Shown: positions 23,594 to 35,130, numbered from the stretch's first letter. The stretch: 64,000 bases of DNA from Calliphora vicina (GCF_958450345.1 NC_088781.1:70815240-70879239), one strand, 5' to 3'. The notes: a model not told the origin generated them from the letters alone. Program-made: numbers and translations.

Positions 23594-24735
23594 GCCCATA
23601 ATCATAGTCAAACACTAAAGTCGGTTCTTTTTAAAAACAACTTTAAAATAAAAACCTGTTTTTTTAATTTGCAAACATAGAGCCAGTTTTTGACTTCGTA
23701 TTTAAATATGAATTATATTTAAGTTCTATTTAAATACGAAAATGAGTTTCTCAGTGCTTTTTTAAATGATACTTAAATGGCCAACGTTGGCCATTTAAAT
23801 TCTATTTAAGTTTCATAAACTACCATATGTTTTTGACAGCTGACTTTTGTTGTTTAGTTTTTTTTTCGACTCTATTGTAGTGAAAAAAAACCAAACAGCA
23901 GCGCGCTGCAGCGTTTTGCTAAAAAAAAGCGTCTTGCAAAAACTACAATTCCGATGCGGGGCAATTGGAGCTTCTTTTGTGCATTTTCCTACCAATAATT
24001 TTATTGTTTAATAAACTTTCATTTCTTATTGGGCAAAATGTAACAATTTTTGTTTTGGTTGAACAGCTGTTTTAAGCAAAACTATCGATAATTTTTTGAT
24101 ATTTAGTAGTGCTGCCACACTTTTATCTTATTTAAATAAGACAAATTATGTAGCACTGAAAAACTCAAACTGTATTTAAATACAACTTAATTTTAAGTAA
24201 AAATTAAGTAAATACGTATTTAAATAACAAGTCAAAAACTGGGCAATAGTCAAATTAAAGTATGTATGTTTTAAATTGAACCGACTTTAACTGGATGCCA
24301 CCGCAAATGTAGAAAATGTTTTCATACAATATACAACAAAAACAGACAAGTGGCAACGCTGAACAGCTGACATACAACATTAAAAAAAAAATCCAAAAAA
24401 TTAAACAATAAAAGTAACCGGGACATCTAAAGAAAGAAAGTTGTTTGTTGTGGAAAAGTGGAAAAGATAAGATTAATATCATAATTACGATACTTTGGTA
24501 CTAATTTTATTGATAACTGTTCAAGAATTGCAAAATCTCTACCAATATCTTGTAACTTAAACATTTTTTACTTTGTGACGAACTTTTTTCTCGGCGAAGA
24601 AAGCTGATGCTGTTGTTAAACGAGTTAAAAACAATTTCAGCTAGTTTTATATTTAGAGTCGACTTCAGCGTCAGACGTATACTTTAACTTGTCTATGATA
24701 GACCTAAAGTCCACTCTTAAGTAAAGTCGAGTTTA
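23594..24735. repeat. Family C repeat, copy 1
   Basis: Begins CCCATAATCATAGTCAAACA and contains a segment at 24390-24720 that is repeated at 50845-51112 (shared words AGATAAGATTAATATCATA-like, CAGCTAGTTTTATATTTAG). The second copy has a matching inverted end ATGATTATGGG, so the family has terminal inverted repeats CCCATAATCATAG; here the right end is not found. An element with different ends is inserted at 23683. Confidence 0.6.
23683..24242. mobile_element. TIR element CCAGTTTTTGACTT, 560 bp
   Basis: CCAGTTTTTGACTT at the left and AAGTCAAAAACTGG at the right form the ends; both are followed inward by ATTTAAATA words that recur through the body, and a GGCCAACGTTGGCC palindrome occurs near 23780. 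Flanks carry only a weak CATAG/CAATAG match, so the superfamily is open. Noncoding. Confidence 0.55.
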
Positions 24736-24910
24736 ATTCTCTTAAATTTTTTTTTTTTCATCATTTATTTATTGTATCTTCATTATTTAATGAACTAACA
24801 ATAAGTGGTTCAAATCTTATATCTAATATTATTATTTAATTAGTCCAGCCAGTGCCGGACGAAAAAATTTTGTGTTCATGGTTGTTTTGGTTAAATTGGC
24901 ATTCTTCCTT
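24736..24910. other. Jockey 3' UTR region and filler
   Basis: Follows the stop of the Jockey fragment on the minus strand; AT-rich with a short GC patch GCCAGTGCCGGACG. No separate feature. Confidence 0.3.
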
Positions 24911-25090
24911 CTAGATTAGGTCTGATGTGTCCCTCCTTCTTAATCGAGTGTGGCCACGGTTATCTAATATGTTGCGGGCCAGCGGGTTTGGGTGAACTTC
25001 AAGTTTTTTTAAATATTTTTGTACGTTTTTTGAGATTTCAGTTTTTACAATGGGCACGTTTAGATCTTTGTGTATATTCGCGTTTTTGAT
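24911..25090 (-). pseudogene. Jockey-clade LINE, C-terminal end of ORF2
   Basis: Minus-strand reading gives NIHKDLNVPIVKTEISKNVQ, then KYLKKLEVHPNPLARNILDN and RRRDTSDLI before a TAG stop. The HxDLxIP...Y...L..HPN.LA...LD....RRL+R..P.DL pattern is the well conserved C-terminal tail of insect Jockey-type elements. Only this tail remains; the reverse transcriptase is missing upstream, as expected for a copy truncated at its 5' side. Confidence 0.8.
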
Positions 25091-25297
25091 ATAAAAAATG
25101 TACTTTATTTTTGACTATTATTTTTAATTAAAATACCACCATTTCAAAATTAAAATTTCCATGCCTGTATTCTCTTTTCTTATTTTTCGCTCTTGCAACA
25201 ACTGACCAATCGAATGTGTTGCCGGGCTTTGTATTAAAAGAAATGTTCGGCTTCAGTAAGAGAAATTTAAGACGATTAAATGTCAGTGGAGTTAGAC
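25091..25297. other. Noncoding stretch
   Basis: No gene recognised between the Jockey tail and the hAT MITE. Confidence 0.35.
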
Positions 25298-25704
25298 CAG
25301 TGATGTTCAAAAATAAAAATGAAGATGTATTGGTGAGAGAGCTACCCAGCAAACATATTGTCAAACACTTTAAATAAGAACAAAATAAAGAATGTTTAGA
25401 TTTAGAATTTTTGACAGATATAACCAATTTATTAAATGAATGTAATTTAAATTTTAAGGAAATAAAAGAATATACATTATACGGCCGAAATTCTCTCAAA
25501 TTTTATATTTATTTCTGACTTTGTTGTTTTGTGTTCAATTGAAATTGACACGCGTGTGTTTGCTATGCTTCTTCCAAAGACCAACCAACAACAATGCTTA
25601 ATGAATTTCTGAAAAAAATGAGACATTTGTTATACTCTTTTAAAGAGAATAAGAATATGTGTGTTGTTACTCAGCGCGAAAGCACAATGAAATGAACATC
25701 ATTG
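25298..25704. mobile_element. hAT MITE, family D, copy 1
   Basis: TIR CAGTGATGTTC against GAACATCATTG (one change) with a perfect 8-bp duplication AGTTAGAC (25290-25297 and 25705-25712). The body matches copies at 34002 and 44517, including ATACGGCC, GCTACCCAGCAAACAT and ACGCGTGTGTTTGCTATGCT. The target is the first unit of a local 38-bp tandem repeat. Confidence 0.92.
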
Positions 25705-25790
25705 AGTTAGACCCATCCGACCTTCGCTTACAATGTAGGTGGAGTTGGACCCATCCGACCTTCGCTTACATTGTCGGTAGAGTTGGACCC
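25705..25790. repeat. 38-bp tandem repeat, two full units
   Basis: AGTTRGACCCATCCGACCTT followed by CGCTTACAWTGTMGGTRG repeats at 25705 and 25743, with a third start at 25781. GC-rich relative to the surroundings; origin unknown. Confidence 0.85.
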
Positions 25791-26022
25791 TTATGACGGC
25801 CTAGGCCATCGCTGTGTAAATGTAAGTGGAAACTGAATACAGACTTTGGATTAGTCGCATCTACATTGTCATTTGTCTCAGTTGGAAGATGTATGGGGAA
25901 AACATCCGCTGGGCATGAAAGTAAAAAAGTCTTTTAAGTTCAAGTTTTACAGAAATTTGTGAAAAAGAGAAAAAACCCATAAACAAGCCATTGAAAAAAT
26001 TGGTTGGTAATGTGGTGTACCA
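25791..26022. other. Noncoding stretch
   Basis: Relatively GC-rich near 25800-25920 but without a sustained frame or recognised product. Confidence 0.3.
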
Positions 26023-26427
26023 TGTTCCGTTACGTTTTAACCTTTTAAAAACGTTGGTTTATTTCCTTTAAATAAACCGGATACTTTTGATTTTTGACCA
26101 GATACATCACACTTTAAGGCACTCAGTTGATGTTTATTCGAATAGCGTCTCTGATAAACTAACTCACGACTGCAACCTCTGCCACTATTTATAAGTTATA
26201 AATTATAACACTGCCATCTGCACTCTAGATTGGTCTTTAACTGTCAAAGCTCGTATATTCTAGAGCTTTCGAATACATACGCCATCTCTGGTGAACTTTC
26301 TACAATTTTCTTTAACTGCCAAAGCTCGTATATTCGAATATACGTGTCGCAGCAAACATTCTGCGTTGCCATACCTACGATCAATGATCAACTCAAAGCT
26401 TTTATTCAATGTTAATAATGCCCACAG

Positions 26428-27070
26428 TAGGGTTCTATAGCTGAAACAAAAAGTCGACTTTTCGAACTTTCGACTTTTTCCGTTTTTTAAAAAGTCGACT
26501 TTCGAACTTTCGACTTTTGGTAGTTTATGAAAAGTCGACTTTTCGAACTTTCGACTTTTTAGTTAATCGACTTTTCGACTATTTTCGACTTTTTAGTTAA
26601 TCGACTTTTCGACTATTTTCGACTTTCCGACTATTTTCAACTTTTTACCATTTCTTGTAAAAAATACATGGTTTCTACATTTATTGATGCGCCTTTTGTA
26701 ATGTTTAGCAATAAAAATTTAATTTATCAAGGCGACAATAGTTAGAATAATGTTGTAAGAATTTTGTGTAGAAAAAAGCTTTATTTTTAAACATTTATTT
26801 ATTTATTATTTACATATATTAGCATACACTACAAAAAATGCAAGTGCAATATTTTTTTTAAACAATCTAAAAAGTCGACTTTTATCGCCTATTCGACTTT
26901 TTTCGACTTTTGTCGATTATTTTCGATTTTATCGACTATTTTCGACTATTCTACTTTTGAGATAACATAATCGATTGTTCGACTTTTTTCCTACCAAAAA
27001 GTCGATTTCGACTTTTCGACTTTTTTCAGGAAATAGTCGATTGTTCGAACAATCGACTTATAGAACCCTA
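26428..27070. mobile_element. hAT element made of TCGACTTTT words
   Basis: TIR TAGGGTTCTATA / TATAGAACCCTA with a perfect 8-bp duplication GCCCACAG (26420-26427 and 27071-27078). More than twenty copies of GTCGACTTTT or related TTCGACTTT words fill both flanks, around a unique AT-rich centre (about 26640-26870). Noncoding. Confidence 0.9.
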
Positions 27071-27130
27071 GCCCACAGATATATTACAGTTTGAGAGGCA
27101 CTGCTGTTTGAAAGCATTATGCAACTTTAA

Positions 27131-27628
27131 CCCAGATATGCCGACTGTTTGAGCTTGATCATTTTAAAAGTACTTTTATATTATTTTGTAAGCAAATGAG
27201 AAATAAAAAACATTGCAAATATAGTTTTTTTAAAAAATTATTGAAAAAAGTGTTTTTTTAAGTCGTCCAATATAGAGGACACAACAGCAAAAATAAAACG
27301 CAATAATGAAACATTCACGCATATAACAATCAAGCTACTCTTCATAAATATAAATTCCACAAAAAATATAGTATTTATTCACTTGTAAATGTACAAAATT
27401 TTACTTTCCGTACAAACGAGATATGCCCATAATGACTGAATATGGGCATTATGAAAATATCACAAATTAAAAATTCAATAACTCAAAAATAGTAGCAAAA
27501 AATAATGCGATCACACAATCTCCCATGAGGTATTGGTGAGTACTAAATATGTGAAAAAAATGGTATTTTGATAAACGTGACGTATCCTTTAAACAAGAAC
27601 TACATGTACTACAGTCGGTATATCTGGG
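27131..27628. mobile_element. piggyBac-like MITE, TTAA target
   Basis: TIR CCCAGATATGCCGACTGT and, on the other side, ACAGTCGGTATATCTGGG. Both ends abut TTAA (27127-27130 and 27629-27632), the strict piggyBac target duplication. The 498-base body has no coding. It splits the older LTR so that its two parts match the intact copy on either side. Confidence 0.85.
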
Positions 27629-27718
27629 TTAAATTAGCCGTTAAAATCGTTATATTTGAACTCAAGTATAATTTCGTAACAATATTGTATGCTAAACCTC
27701 ATAACCGATGCATAGTAT

Positions 27719-28317
27719 TGTTACGTTTTAACCTTTTCAAAACGCTGGTTCTATTTCCTTTAAATAAACCGGATACTTTTGATTGCAAATAAAAGCCGTT
27801 TAGTAGTTTAAAAATTGTAACAACTCTTTATTTATTTAAAATGTACAACAACCACAGAATTAAATAGCCACTCAATGTTTTTTTATACAGGTTTATAAAT
27901 TCTCAGAATTACAGACACAATTTATAATGTACACGAATTTACTTGAAAAACACAACACACTTTAAGGCACTCAGATGATGTTTATTCGAAAAGCGTCTCT
28001 GATAAACTCACTCACGACTGCAACCTCTGCCACTATTTATAACACTGCATTACCATCTAGAAAGCTCTTTAACTGTCAAAGTTCGAATATTCTAGATCAT
28101 ACGCCATCTGTGGTGTACTTTCTACAATGTTCTTTAACTGATTATTCGAACTCGAATACAGCGTTGCCAACTTACAATCAAATCAACTGAAAGCTTTTAT
28201 TTAACAATGCCCACAGATATGTTACAGTTTTACAGCACTGTTACTTGAAAGCATTATGCTACTTTTAAATCAGCCGTTGAAATCGTTATATTTAAATTCA
28301 AGTACAATTTCGTAACA
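27719..28317 (-). mobile_element. Solo LTR, Gypsy-like, 599 bp
   Basis: Begins TGTTACG and ends CGTAACA (5' TG, 3' CA, with extended inverted ends) and is flanked by a 4-bp duplication GTAT (27715-27718 and 28318-28321). On the minus strand there is a TATAAATA box, an AGTCGTGAGTG-like initiator about 20 bases on, and AAATAAATAAAG as polyadenylation signal, giving a U3-R-U5 order. No internal retrotransposon sequence adjoins it, so it arose by LTR-LTR recombination. It lies 37 bases from an older LTR of the same family and orientation. Confidence 0.85.
28034..28041 (-). promoter_or_regulatory. TATA box of the solo LTR
   Basis: TATAAATA on the minus strand, followed 16-25 bases downstream by an AGTCGTGAG initiator-like sequence. 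Position inside the LTR fits the U3/R boundary. Activity is not demonstrated. Confidence 0.5.
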
Positions 28318-28321
28318 GTAT

Positions 28322-28544
28322 TTTAATTTGTAAATGAGTTGCGTTTTATTTAAATCATCTTCAATGGATGCGGTTAAAGTTGGCGGCTGACCACCAGAAG
28401 CTTCTCAATACATTCTTCGCTTCGTAAGAGACATTGAATGACTGATGCGAAAAAAATGTCCATTTGTTGTTTCTAATAGCTCAGATAGCTTTCTTTAAAT
28501 CTTCGCTGCCCATTTTCATACTTCACATTTCTTTGGCCTGTATT
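28322..28544. other. Flank of the LINE insertion
   Basis: No clear gene. On the minus strand short stretches look more coding-like than the AT-rich surroundings, but stops interrupt them and no domain is recognised. Confidence 0.25.
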
Positions 28545-28553
28545 CCGATCATC

Positions 28554-29207
28554 CGCAGAGGTAAGAATAAGCCCCCATGGTGGAATCCTGAAATAGCACA
28601 CGCCAGAAGGACGTGTCGTAAACTGTTCAACGAGGCTAAGAGGTTGGGCAACTGGCCGGCATACAAGTCCTCATTGAATCACTTCAAGAACCTTACGAGG
28701 AATGCGAAAAGGAAAGCCTGGAGGGACTTCTGTAGCGGCGTGGAAGGATCCTCTGAGACTAACCGACTACGTAAAATTTTATCAACCTCTCCGGTTGTAC
28801 CAAGCTATATTCAGAAACCCTGTGGTAGATGGACGCTGAATAGTAAGGAAACACTTGAGGTCCTACTGGACACTCATTTCTCAGGCTGCCTCCCAGTCGA
28901 CGTTGAAACTGTGAATGGGGCTGCTGATTCTGTTGCTCAGTGTGAAAACTCTGTTCCGGTGAACAGAGAAAGAATACAGTGGTCGATCAAAAGCTTCGAC
29001 CCATTTAAATCCCCTGGGCCGGATGGCATTATCCCTGCAGATCTTCAGAAGAATGAAGAAATAGTTGTACCATGGCTCATTAACATATACACAGCGTGTA
29101 TCAGATGGACCTATATCCCTACGTGGTGGACGAGGTGTAGAGTAGTCTTCATTCCTAAAGGAGGTAAGGCGACTCATACTAAACCAAAGGACTATAGACC
29201 AATAATA
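28554..29207 (+). pseudogene. LINE ORF2: linker and N-terminal RT
   Basis: Reads RGKNKPPWWNPEIAHARRTC in the pre-RT linker, then RKAWRDFCSGVEG, and RT motifs FKSPGPDGIIPADLQ and CRVVFIPKGGK followed by KPKDYRPI. These match RT blocks 0 to 2 of non-LTR elements. The endonuclease domain that should precede is absent. The frame is open up to the insertion at 29208, after which RT resumes at 29383. Confidence 0.88.
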
Positions 29208-29379
29208 CCTGTAATTTCAACAAATAGATATCTATTAGCGCTTAGTTACATATGGAGTAAAAATATTTGGTAATTTTTACTCGTATATGTTGATTTGAAA
29301 TCAATGTCAAGTTACCTTTTAGGTAAATTTATCTGATGTGTATTTTACACCGTAGATATCTATTTGTTGAAATTACTGG
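29208..29379. mobile_element. 172-bp MITE inside the LINE RT
   Basis: Twenty-seven-base inverted ends start CCTGTAATTTCAACAAATAG and CCAGTAATTTCAACAAATAG (complement), differing at one position. They interrupt the RT between KDYRPI and SFLLKPLERV. A target duplication is not resolvable; TA or a TAA/ATA triplet is possible. Confidence 0.8.
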
Positions 29380-29382
29380 CAT

Positions 29383-30458
29383 AAGTCGCATCCTTTTTGC
29401 TGAAACCCCTAGAAAGGGTGATTGATGTATACCTGAAAATGACCATTCCGACTGAACTCATCTCTAAATCCCAACATGCCTACACTAAGGGCAGATCTGT
29501 GGAAACAGCTCTACATTCGTTAGTTGGCTCCATTGAAGAGTCGCTATCACATAAGGAGTATTCACTTGTTGCCTTCCTTGATATCGAAGGTGATTTTAAC
29601 AATGTCAGGTCCGACGCCATCCTATCTGCGATGGATGAACTGGGGATTGATCTGTGTGTACGCCGGCTAGTCGGAAAGTTACTCGGCTATAGAGTCATAT
29701 GTGCTACCCTAGGTGGTACAAGTGTTTCAAGAGTGGCCAATCGAGGAACCCCACAGGGAGGTGTATTATCTCCACTTCTGTGGAACCTGGCTATGAATAC
29801 CCTGTTGGTCAGGATAGAAAACAGAAGCATTAAAACAGTCGCGTACGCTGACGATGTAGCCGTTTTTATATCTGGTAAATTTCTGGATACAATATCTAGT
29901 TGTATAGAATCGGCATTAAGTTCACTGAGTGAGTGGAGTATATCGAGTGGACATAGTGTGAACCCCCAAAAAACGGAACTGGTTCTCTTCACTAGGAGGT
30001 ATAAGATCGATGACTTTAGACCACCTAGACTGAATGGAATCAGTCTTGAAATTAGGGATAATGCAAAATATCTTGGCATCATTCTAGATAAGAGATTGTC
30101 CTGGAATATGAATATTCAGAACAGGATTAACAAGGCCTACGTGGCCATCTACTCCTGCAAAAAGGCAATTGGTACTAACTGGGGCATTATGCCGAAAGGT
30201 ATCAATTGGATCTTCAAAGCAGTCGTCAAACCCATCTTGTTCTATGGAGTATTGGTGTGGTGACAGGCCTTGGGTAATGCTACTCACCGGAAGGCCGTTG
30301 AACGAGTTCTAAGGACTATTGCGATACTGATTACAGGCGCTATAAGGTCTACTTCCTCTAAGGCACTTTTTACTATTCTAAACTGGTTACCAGTGGATTT
30401 GATGGTGATACAAATGGCTCTCAACTCTGCTGTGAGACTAAATGCGGGTTGTTCGTGA
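29383..30458 (+). pseudogene. LINE ORF2: RT palm and thumb
   Basis: Contains SQHAYTKGRSVETALHSLVG, FLDIEGDFNNV, the TPQGGVLSPLLWNL block, the catalytic AYADDVAVF box and KYLGIILDKRLSW. All RT active-site motifs are kept. One TGA at 30261-30263 replaces a tryptophan in the W-W-x-A motif (reading continues QALGNATHRKAVERVLRTIA), a likely TGG to TGA change. A second TGA at 30456 ends the frame where a deletion begins. Confidence 0.9.
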
Positions 30459-31193
30459 TCTGGTAAGCGTGCATCCAACTGGCTGAGGTATTATCGAATA
30501 TCTGGTGATATATGTATATTTACTGACAGCAAGGCTGCCGTTAACGGAATAGCGGGTGTCTTTACGACATCTAGGTTAACCGAGGAATGCCGGGTATCCC
30601 TAAATGAGATAGCGAGACATTCTAGAATAACGCTTATATGGGTCCCTGGACACGATGGAAATCAGGGTAATTGTATAGCAGATGATTTGGCCAAAAGGGG
30701 TGCGATGATGAGTGAGGAGGCAATCGATCCCTTTTCTGGTATCTCCCTTGTTAAATGCAAGATGGTTGTTCAGCAGAAACTATATGAGACTGCACAAAAC
30801 AGGTGGACTAATGAACCTTCCTGTGCTACAGCGAGGTCGACTTGGCCCGTATATGATGCCAACAGGACGAATCTACTTGTAGAATACCGTCGTGAGCAAA
30901 TAAGGCTAATTGTCTCCTTTATTACAGGACACTGTTTAATCGGGACACAAGCTAGAAGATTAGGCCTACGGTACAATGATTACTGTAGAAGCTGCCATAA
31001 TGAAGAAGAGGAAGAGACTGTGTATCATCTTTTCTGCCAATGTCCGGTTCTTACAAACCTGAGGGAACGCATCCTCGGATTTCCATTCCTATCATGCTTG
31101 GACGAGCTATCAAGGTTGAGTCTTAAACGAATCTACTCCTTCATCCGGGAATCTGGCTGGTTTAATTTGGATGCAACGGAAGTATTGTAAATA
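30459..31193 (+). pseudogene. LINE ORF2: RNase H and C-terminus
   Basis: After the stop the frame reads NWLRYYRISGDICIFTDSKA, then LIWVPGHDGNQGNCIADDLA, the second and third blocks of RNase H, and a C-terminal cysteine/histidine motif CRSCHN...YHLFCQCP. The first RNase H block (catalytic D in a DGS-like motif) is missing, so a deletion removed its N-terminal part near 30458-30475. Ends at TAA near 31188. Confidence 0.85.
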
Positions 31194-31292
31194 TCCTGAT
31201 GTCTACCCCCTGGGTATCACAATGGGATCAGATTTGAATGGACCCAAGTGAGCTGCTTGAGGAGCAGCAGCCCATGGAACCTAACCTAACCT

Positions 31293-31799
31293 TGATATCA
31301 TTGTCAGTGAACGTGGCTAATTTGAAGTCAGGCAGTGCGTGATGTTCAACGATGTTCAAAATCATGTATAAGACGAACTCCATGCTTTTCTTGCAGCAAA
31401 ACGTTACTTTGCAATATTCATCTATTTCAATGTAATCATTATAAATGTTATCCTCAATATCACTTTCGACGACCATCTCAAAATTACATTAATTGCGATT
31501 CTTCTAATATTTCGCCAGCTAAATAACAAATATTTTATTCCGTAGCTTTTATTTTCATTGGTTCAAGTCCTAAGTTAAAAATTTTTAAAGATTTGTTTTT
31601 AGAATTATAACTTCTTGCAGTAATATATATATTTATAGAAGGAGCTATCGGAACACTCATCTACAGTGATCGAAAGTCCCTTTGTCTTTAGTTATTTGTC
31701 GAATTTCAGAAACAATACAATTTTTGTGAGTCATTATTACTTATTTAAATTTGGAATTATGAAAAATTGTAAACAATTTAATAAATTTAAATAAATATG
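31293..31799. other. Right flank of the LINE, possible coding debris
   Basis: On the minus strand 31293-31476 has an open acidic frame beginning MVVESDIEDNIYNDYIEIDE that runs into the LINE tail. It has no recognised domain, so it is noted only as a possible interrupted reading frame. The rest is AT-rich noncoding. Confidence 0.25.
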
Positions 31800-31945
31800 A
31801 ACATTTGTTCGTTTTATTCGATTATTCTACATAAAATTATTGTTCGAATAATTCGTTATTCGAAAATGGCCGCTTTTAAATTGTTCGAATAATTATTCGT
31901 ATGAAATTATTCGATTAATCGAACGATCATTAGTCGAATGAATAC
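31800..31945. repeat. TTCGAATAATTCG-rich block
   Basis: Dense ATTCGAATAA, TTATTCGAA and TCGATTAATCGA words ending ...GAATGAATACCC. It resembles the ends of the hAT at 47822-48961 (…GAATACCCTA) and the blocks at 2962 and 3900; probably one end of a related element. Confidence 0.5.
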
Positions 31946-31964
31946 CCAAGTATATACCAATTTT

Positions 31965-32615
31965 TAACACAATTTTATTTTATTTATTCATGTAATATAG
32001 AGCCAAAAAGGCCATACAAAAATTCATATTACATAGAAAATAACCTGAGCAAAAAAAATGCACTAATATTATACATTAAAAATAAGTAAATAATAATACA
32101 ATGTTCCTTAAACGACTCCCCAGCCATAACCAAACTAATATAATCATCGATACAAAAGCAATTAAAAATAAATAACCAGTCCAAATTAGTGGTTCATGGT
32201 AAGAATTGAAACAATAATAACCAAAAACAGCAAATTGCTTAATAAAAGCATAATAGTAAACTAAAACAAATATGCATACTACAAAGTTATGAACTATTTA
32301 ACTGTAAAAAATTAAGTAATTTAAGCTTAAAAACATTAGAATGAGAAAAGATTCTCAATTCATTTGGTAGATTATTCCAGCAACGTGGAATTCTTACAAA
32401 AAAAGATCTCTCATAGAATGAATAAATAATATGCATTATAATCTGCGGATTGCGGGTAGAACGACTGAATGTAAAGCTTCTATATAACGGTGCAGGCTTG
32501 TGAGTTTTCATTATTTTATAAAAAAAAGTAGCAACGAACGAACCTTTACAAAAATAGAAAAGGGGCATCCGAGAAATAAGGAAACAAAACCAGAAATATG
32601 CTCATATCTCCTAAC
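31965..32615 (-). pseudogene. LINE ORF2 C-terminus and 3' UTR (CR1/Jockey-type)
   Basis: Minus-strand reading gives PAPLYRSFTFSRSTRNPQII, then YERSFFVRIPRCWNNLPNEL and FKLKLLNFLQL, the conserved RS..R....SF..R....WN.LP motif at the end of CR1/Jockey-like ORF2. The 3' UTR follows (GTATGGCCTTTTTGGCTCTA) and ends in AATAAATAAAATAAAATTG near 31970. The upstream part of this LINE continues at 38661-39068, separated by the 6-kb hAT. Confidence 0.8.
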
Positions 32616-32835
32616 CATAGCTGTTTATTTTGGATAACGATTAGTAATCAATTAGATTATTTTTTAAAAATAATTTAATGGATTATATAATTCTCTTTAG
32701 AAAAATTTCTGATTACTAATTGATTACGATTACAAATAATCCAGATTATTTGCGATTACGTGAAAATAATCAAAAAATTATCCGACTATTTTCAAAGATT
32801 ACTTTTGATTAGTTTAGATTATTTTCCAAAAATTT

Positions 32836-33590
32836 TGCATTTACATAATTTTTTTTCATAAAAAATATACGTATATTAATTTTAATAATAACACAAACAA
32901 TAACAATTTTTGTAATTCCCGACTCAACAAAAAGGGAAAAATACATGAATAAAGGGTCTTTTCGGAAATGCATCACTGCACTGCATTTGATGCGCATCTA
33001 TTAGTTGCTGATTAAAATCAGCTAATGCTGATGCGCAGATGCAGCGCCTTGGTGTACTCGTCCCTACAACAATTACAACAATAAAATAAATACGCCTTGG
33101 AAAAACCAATACATTCAGTGTACTTTAAATCATTTTACAAAAAATAAAGGGGTATAATTTACAAATAATTTGCAAGTATTGAAATTGGCCTTCATAACAA
33201 CTGTGTAAAACACACTCACGTGTTTTATTATTGTCCTAAGCAGCTAAATCAATAAAGTACTAAAGTAATGAACCAGAATGTGATGCAATCTAAAAAACAA
33301 ATTATAATTTCTCATATTTTTCGTTATTACTTTTATGATAAAAGGAGTAACTCGGCTGAAAATTATAAGAATCGCTCCATGATTTCTCATAGCCCTCATA
33401 CTAATTTCTTCCCGAAATATGGTTCTATGGTCTATAAATACCTACAGAATTGCAGTATGCACACAAAATTCACCAACAATAACTTTCGTGCTAAAAGAAA
33501 TCACAATACCAAATTTTTCGTAATTCGGCCCATATTTGACCATAAAAAGTTAATTTTTGAAAATCACATAAACATGCATAAATTTCTTAA
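32836..33590. other. Interior of the 6-kb hAT, mini-me B-like debris
   Basis: 32960-33052 has an imperfect hairpin of GATGCGCATCTATTAGTTGC and AATCAGCTAATGCTGATGCG. 33340-33585 resembles the interior of the mini-me B element at 57455 (words such as TCGGCCCATATTTGACCATA and AAAATCACATAAACATGCAT). No gene. Confidence 0.4.
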
Positions 33591-34001
33591 CACATTGACT
33601 GCCACGTCGGACACATATGTGTGACCAGTGTTTCGAAGAACTACTAAAAGCAGACGCATTTTACTGAATAGTTGACTTTTTACAGTCTCATGCTTAAAAA
33701 AAAGTAACTAGTTTCAGTTTTTGATCACATGGTTGCTGAAAACAGTTGACTGTGCACACACATTACAACAGCAAGCAGCAATCGATTTTGTTTTTTTCCA
33801 GCAGCCAAACGAATCAGCAGCCGCCATGTTTCAGTTTTCAACTCTACCGAACTGATTACACGACTTCAGCAGCAAAAACATTTCTGTGTGTGCTGCTTAC
33901 GCATTGTCAGTTTCGAGTTTTCTTTTTCGTACTACGCAGCGTATCAAAAACTGCTAGCTCGACTGAGCTGGTTTGGCTGGTTGCATAAAATGTGTGTACA
34001 A

Positions 34002-34405
34002 CAGCGATGTTCACGCCATACAACAATTGTTTGAAAAATTTAAACACATTTGTTACGCTCTTTTAAAGAGCGTAATAAATGTCTCATTTTTTCAGAAATT
34101 CAATAAGCATTGTTGTTGGTTGGTTTTTGGATGAAGCATAGCAAACACACGCGTTTCAATTACAATTGAACACAAAAAAACAAAGTTAAAAATAAATAAA
34201 AAATTTGCGAGTATTTCGGCCGTATAATGTATATTCTTTCATTTCCTTAAAATTTAAATTATATTCATTTAATAAATTGGTTTTATTTGACAAAAATTCT
34301 AAATTTAAACTTTCTTCATTTTGTTATTATTTTAAGTGTTTGACATTATGTTTGCTGGGTAGCTCTCTCACCAAATATCTTCATTTTTATTTTTGAACAT
34401 CACTG
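34002..34405. mobile_element. hAT MITE, family D, copy 2
   Basis: Inverted relative to copy 1. Ends CAGCGATGTTC and GAACATCACTG with a perfect 8-bp duplication GTGTACAA (33994-34001 and 34406-34413). It is absent from the matching position of the opposite arm (near 36595), which dates it as younger than the palindrome. Confidence 0.92.
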
Positions 34406-35130
34406 GTGTACAACAACACACACTTTATGAAGCTAGGTTGAATCGTATGATTTTTTGGTTTTTGTGTTTACATATCACAGAGGAAATTTAAATGTTATTA
34501 TTGTTAATAGAAATAAATAGGAAATTCTTATATTTATTATATCTTAATTAAAAATACTAAAAAATAAATTTAATAAAATTATTAATTAATAAATTTAGAA
34601 TAAAAAATTATTGATATTTTTTTTATTATATTTTATATTGACTAACACAGTACAACATTTTTCAGTCCATTGCTTTGGGACTCAATTCTGACAATTGCAC
34701 GTGAAAGTAGCCCCAAAAATAAGGACTTCTTTCTGTATCATTAGTTTTGTCAAGTTGGCTGCCATAATAATTTAATGGTCATACGAATTTTTTTCCTCAA
34801 GGTGGATTTTTATCACTTTTTCTATATTTTAGCACGGTTATATCTCGTATGGAATATCTCTTTTGTGGCTGAAGCAAAGTTGTATATATTGAATAGTAGA
34901 AGAAAAGTACGGAACATACCTACCCGAAAAAGTTGCATCCAGTGCCTTAAAAATCGCAAAAATGACAATTTTTACTAATTTTTCACCTTTTTTGCTCAAT
35001 AACTGGATTACAAATCCAATTATGGACCGAACACCATGAAATTAGGTCGTGTGATTTGTGTTTATATGAAAGTTATTTATCATGAATTTTTCTTGTATAC
35101 CATAATTTTTAACAGATTTATTCACTTTAA

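Larger units (their letters stand above)
26023..27681 (-). mobile_element. LTR of a Gypsy-like element, older copy, twice interrupted
   Basis: Shares CGTTACGTTTTAACCTTTT, the CACTTTAAGGCACTCAG block and the end ATTTCGTAACA with the solo LTR at 27719-28317. It is split by a hAT (26428-27070) and a TTAA element (27131-27628). It also lacks about 150 bases between the AAACCGGATACTTTTGA word and the CACTTTAAGGC word that the other copy has. Orientation (minus) follows the TATA box in the intact copy. Confidence 0.75.
28545..31292 (+). mobile_element. LOA/Baggins-like LINE, 5'-truncated
   Basis: A non-LTR retrotransposon carrying the linker, reverse transcriptase and RNase H of ORF2 and a short 3' UTR ending in CCTAACCTAACCTT, a simple-repeat tail. 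It is much more GC-rich than its surroundings. The 5' side (endonuclease) is missing. Reverse transcriptase plus C-terminal RNase H and the WWNPE and ETALHSLV motifs suggest the LOA clade; R1 or I-like assignment cannot be excluded without a tree. Confidence 0.85.

Noticed and set aside
29208..29379. Intron interpretation of the 172-bp insert in the LINE RT
   Set aside because: The ends are 27-base inverted repeats and no GT-AG borders fit, so it is a MITE.
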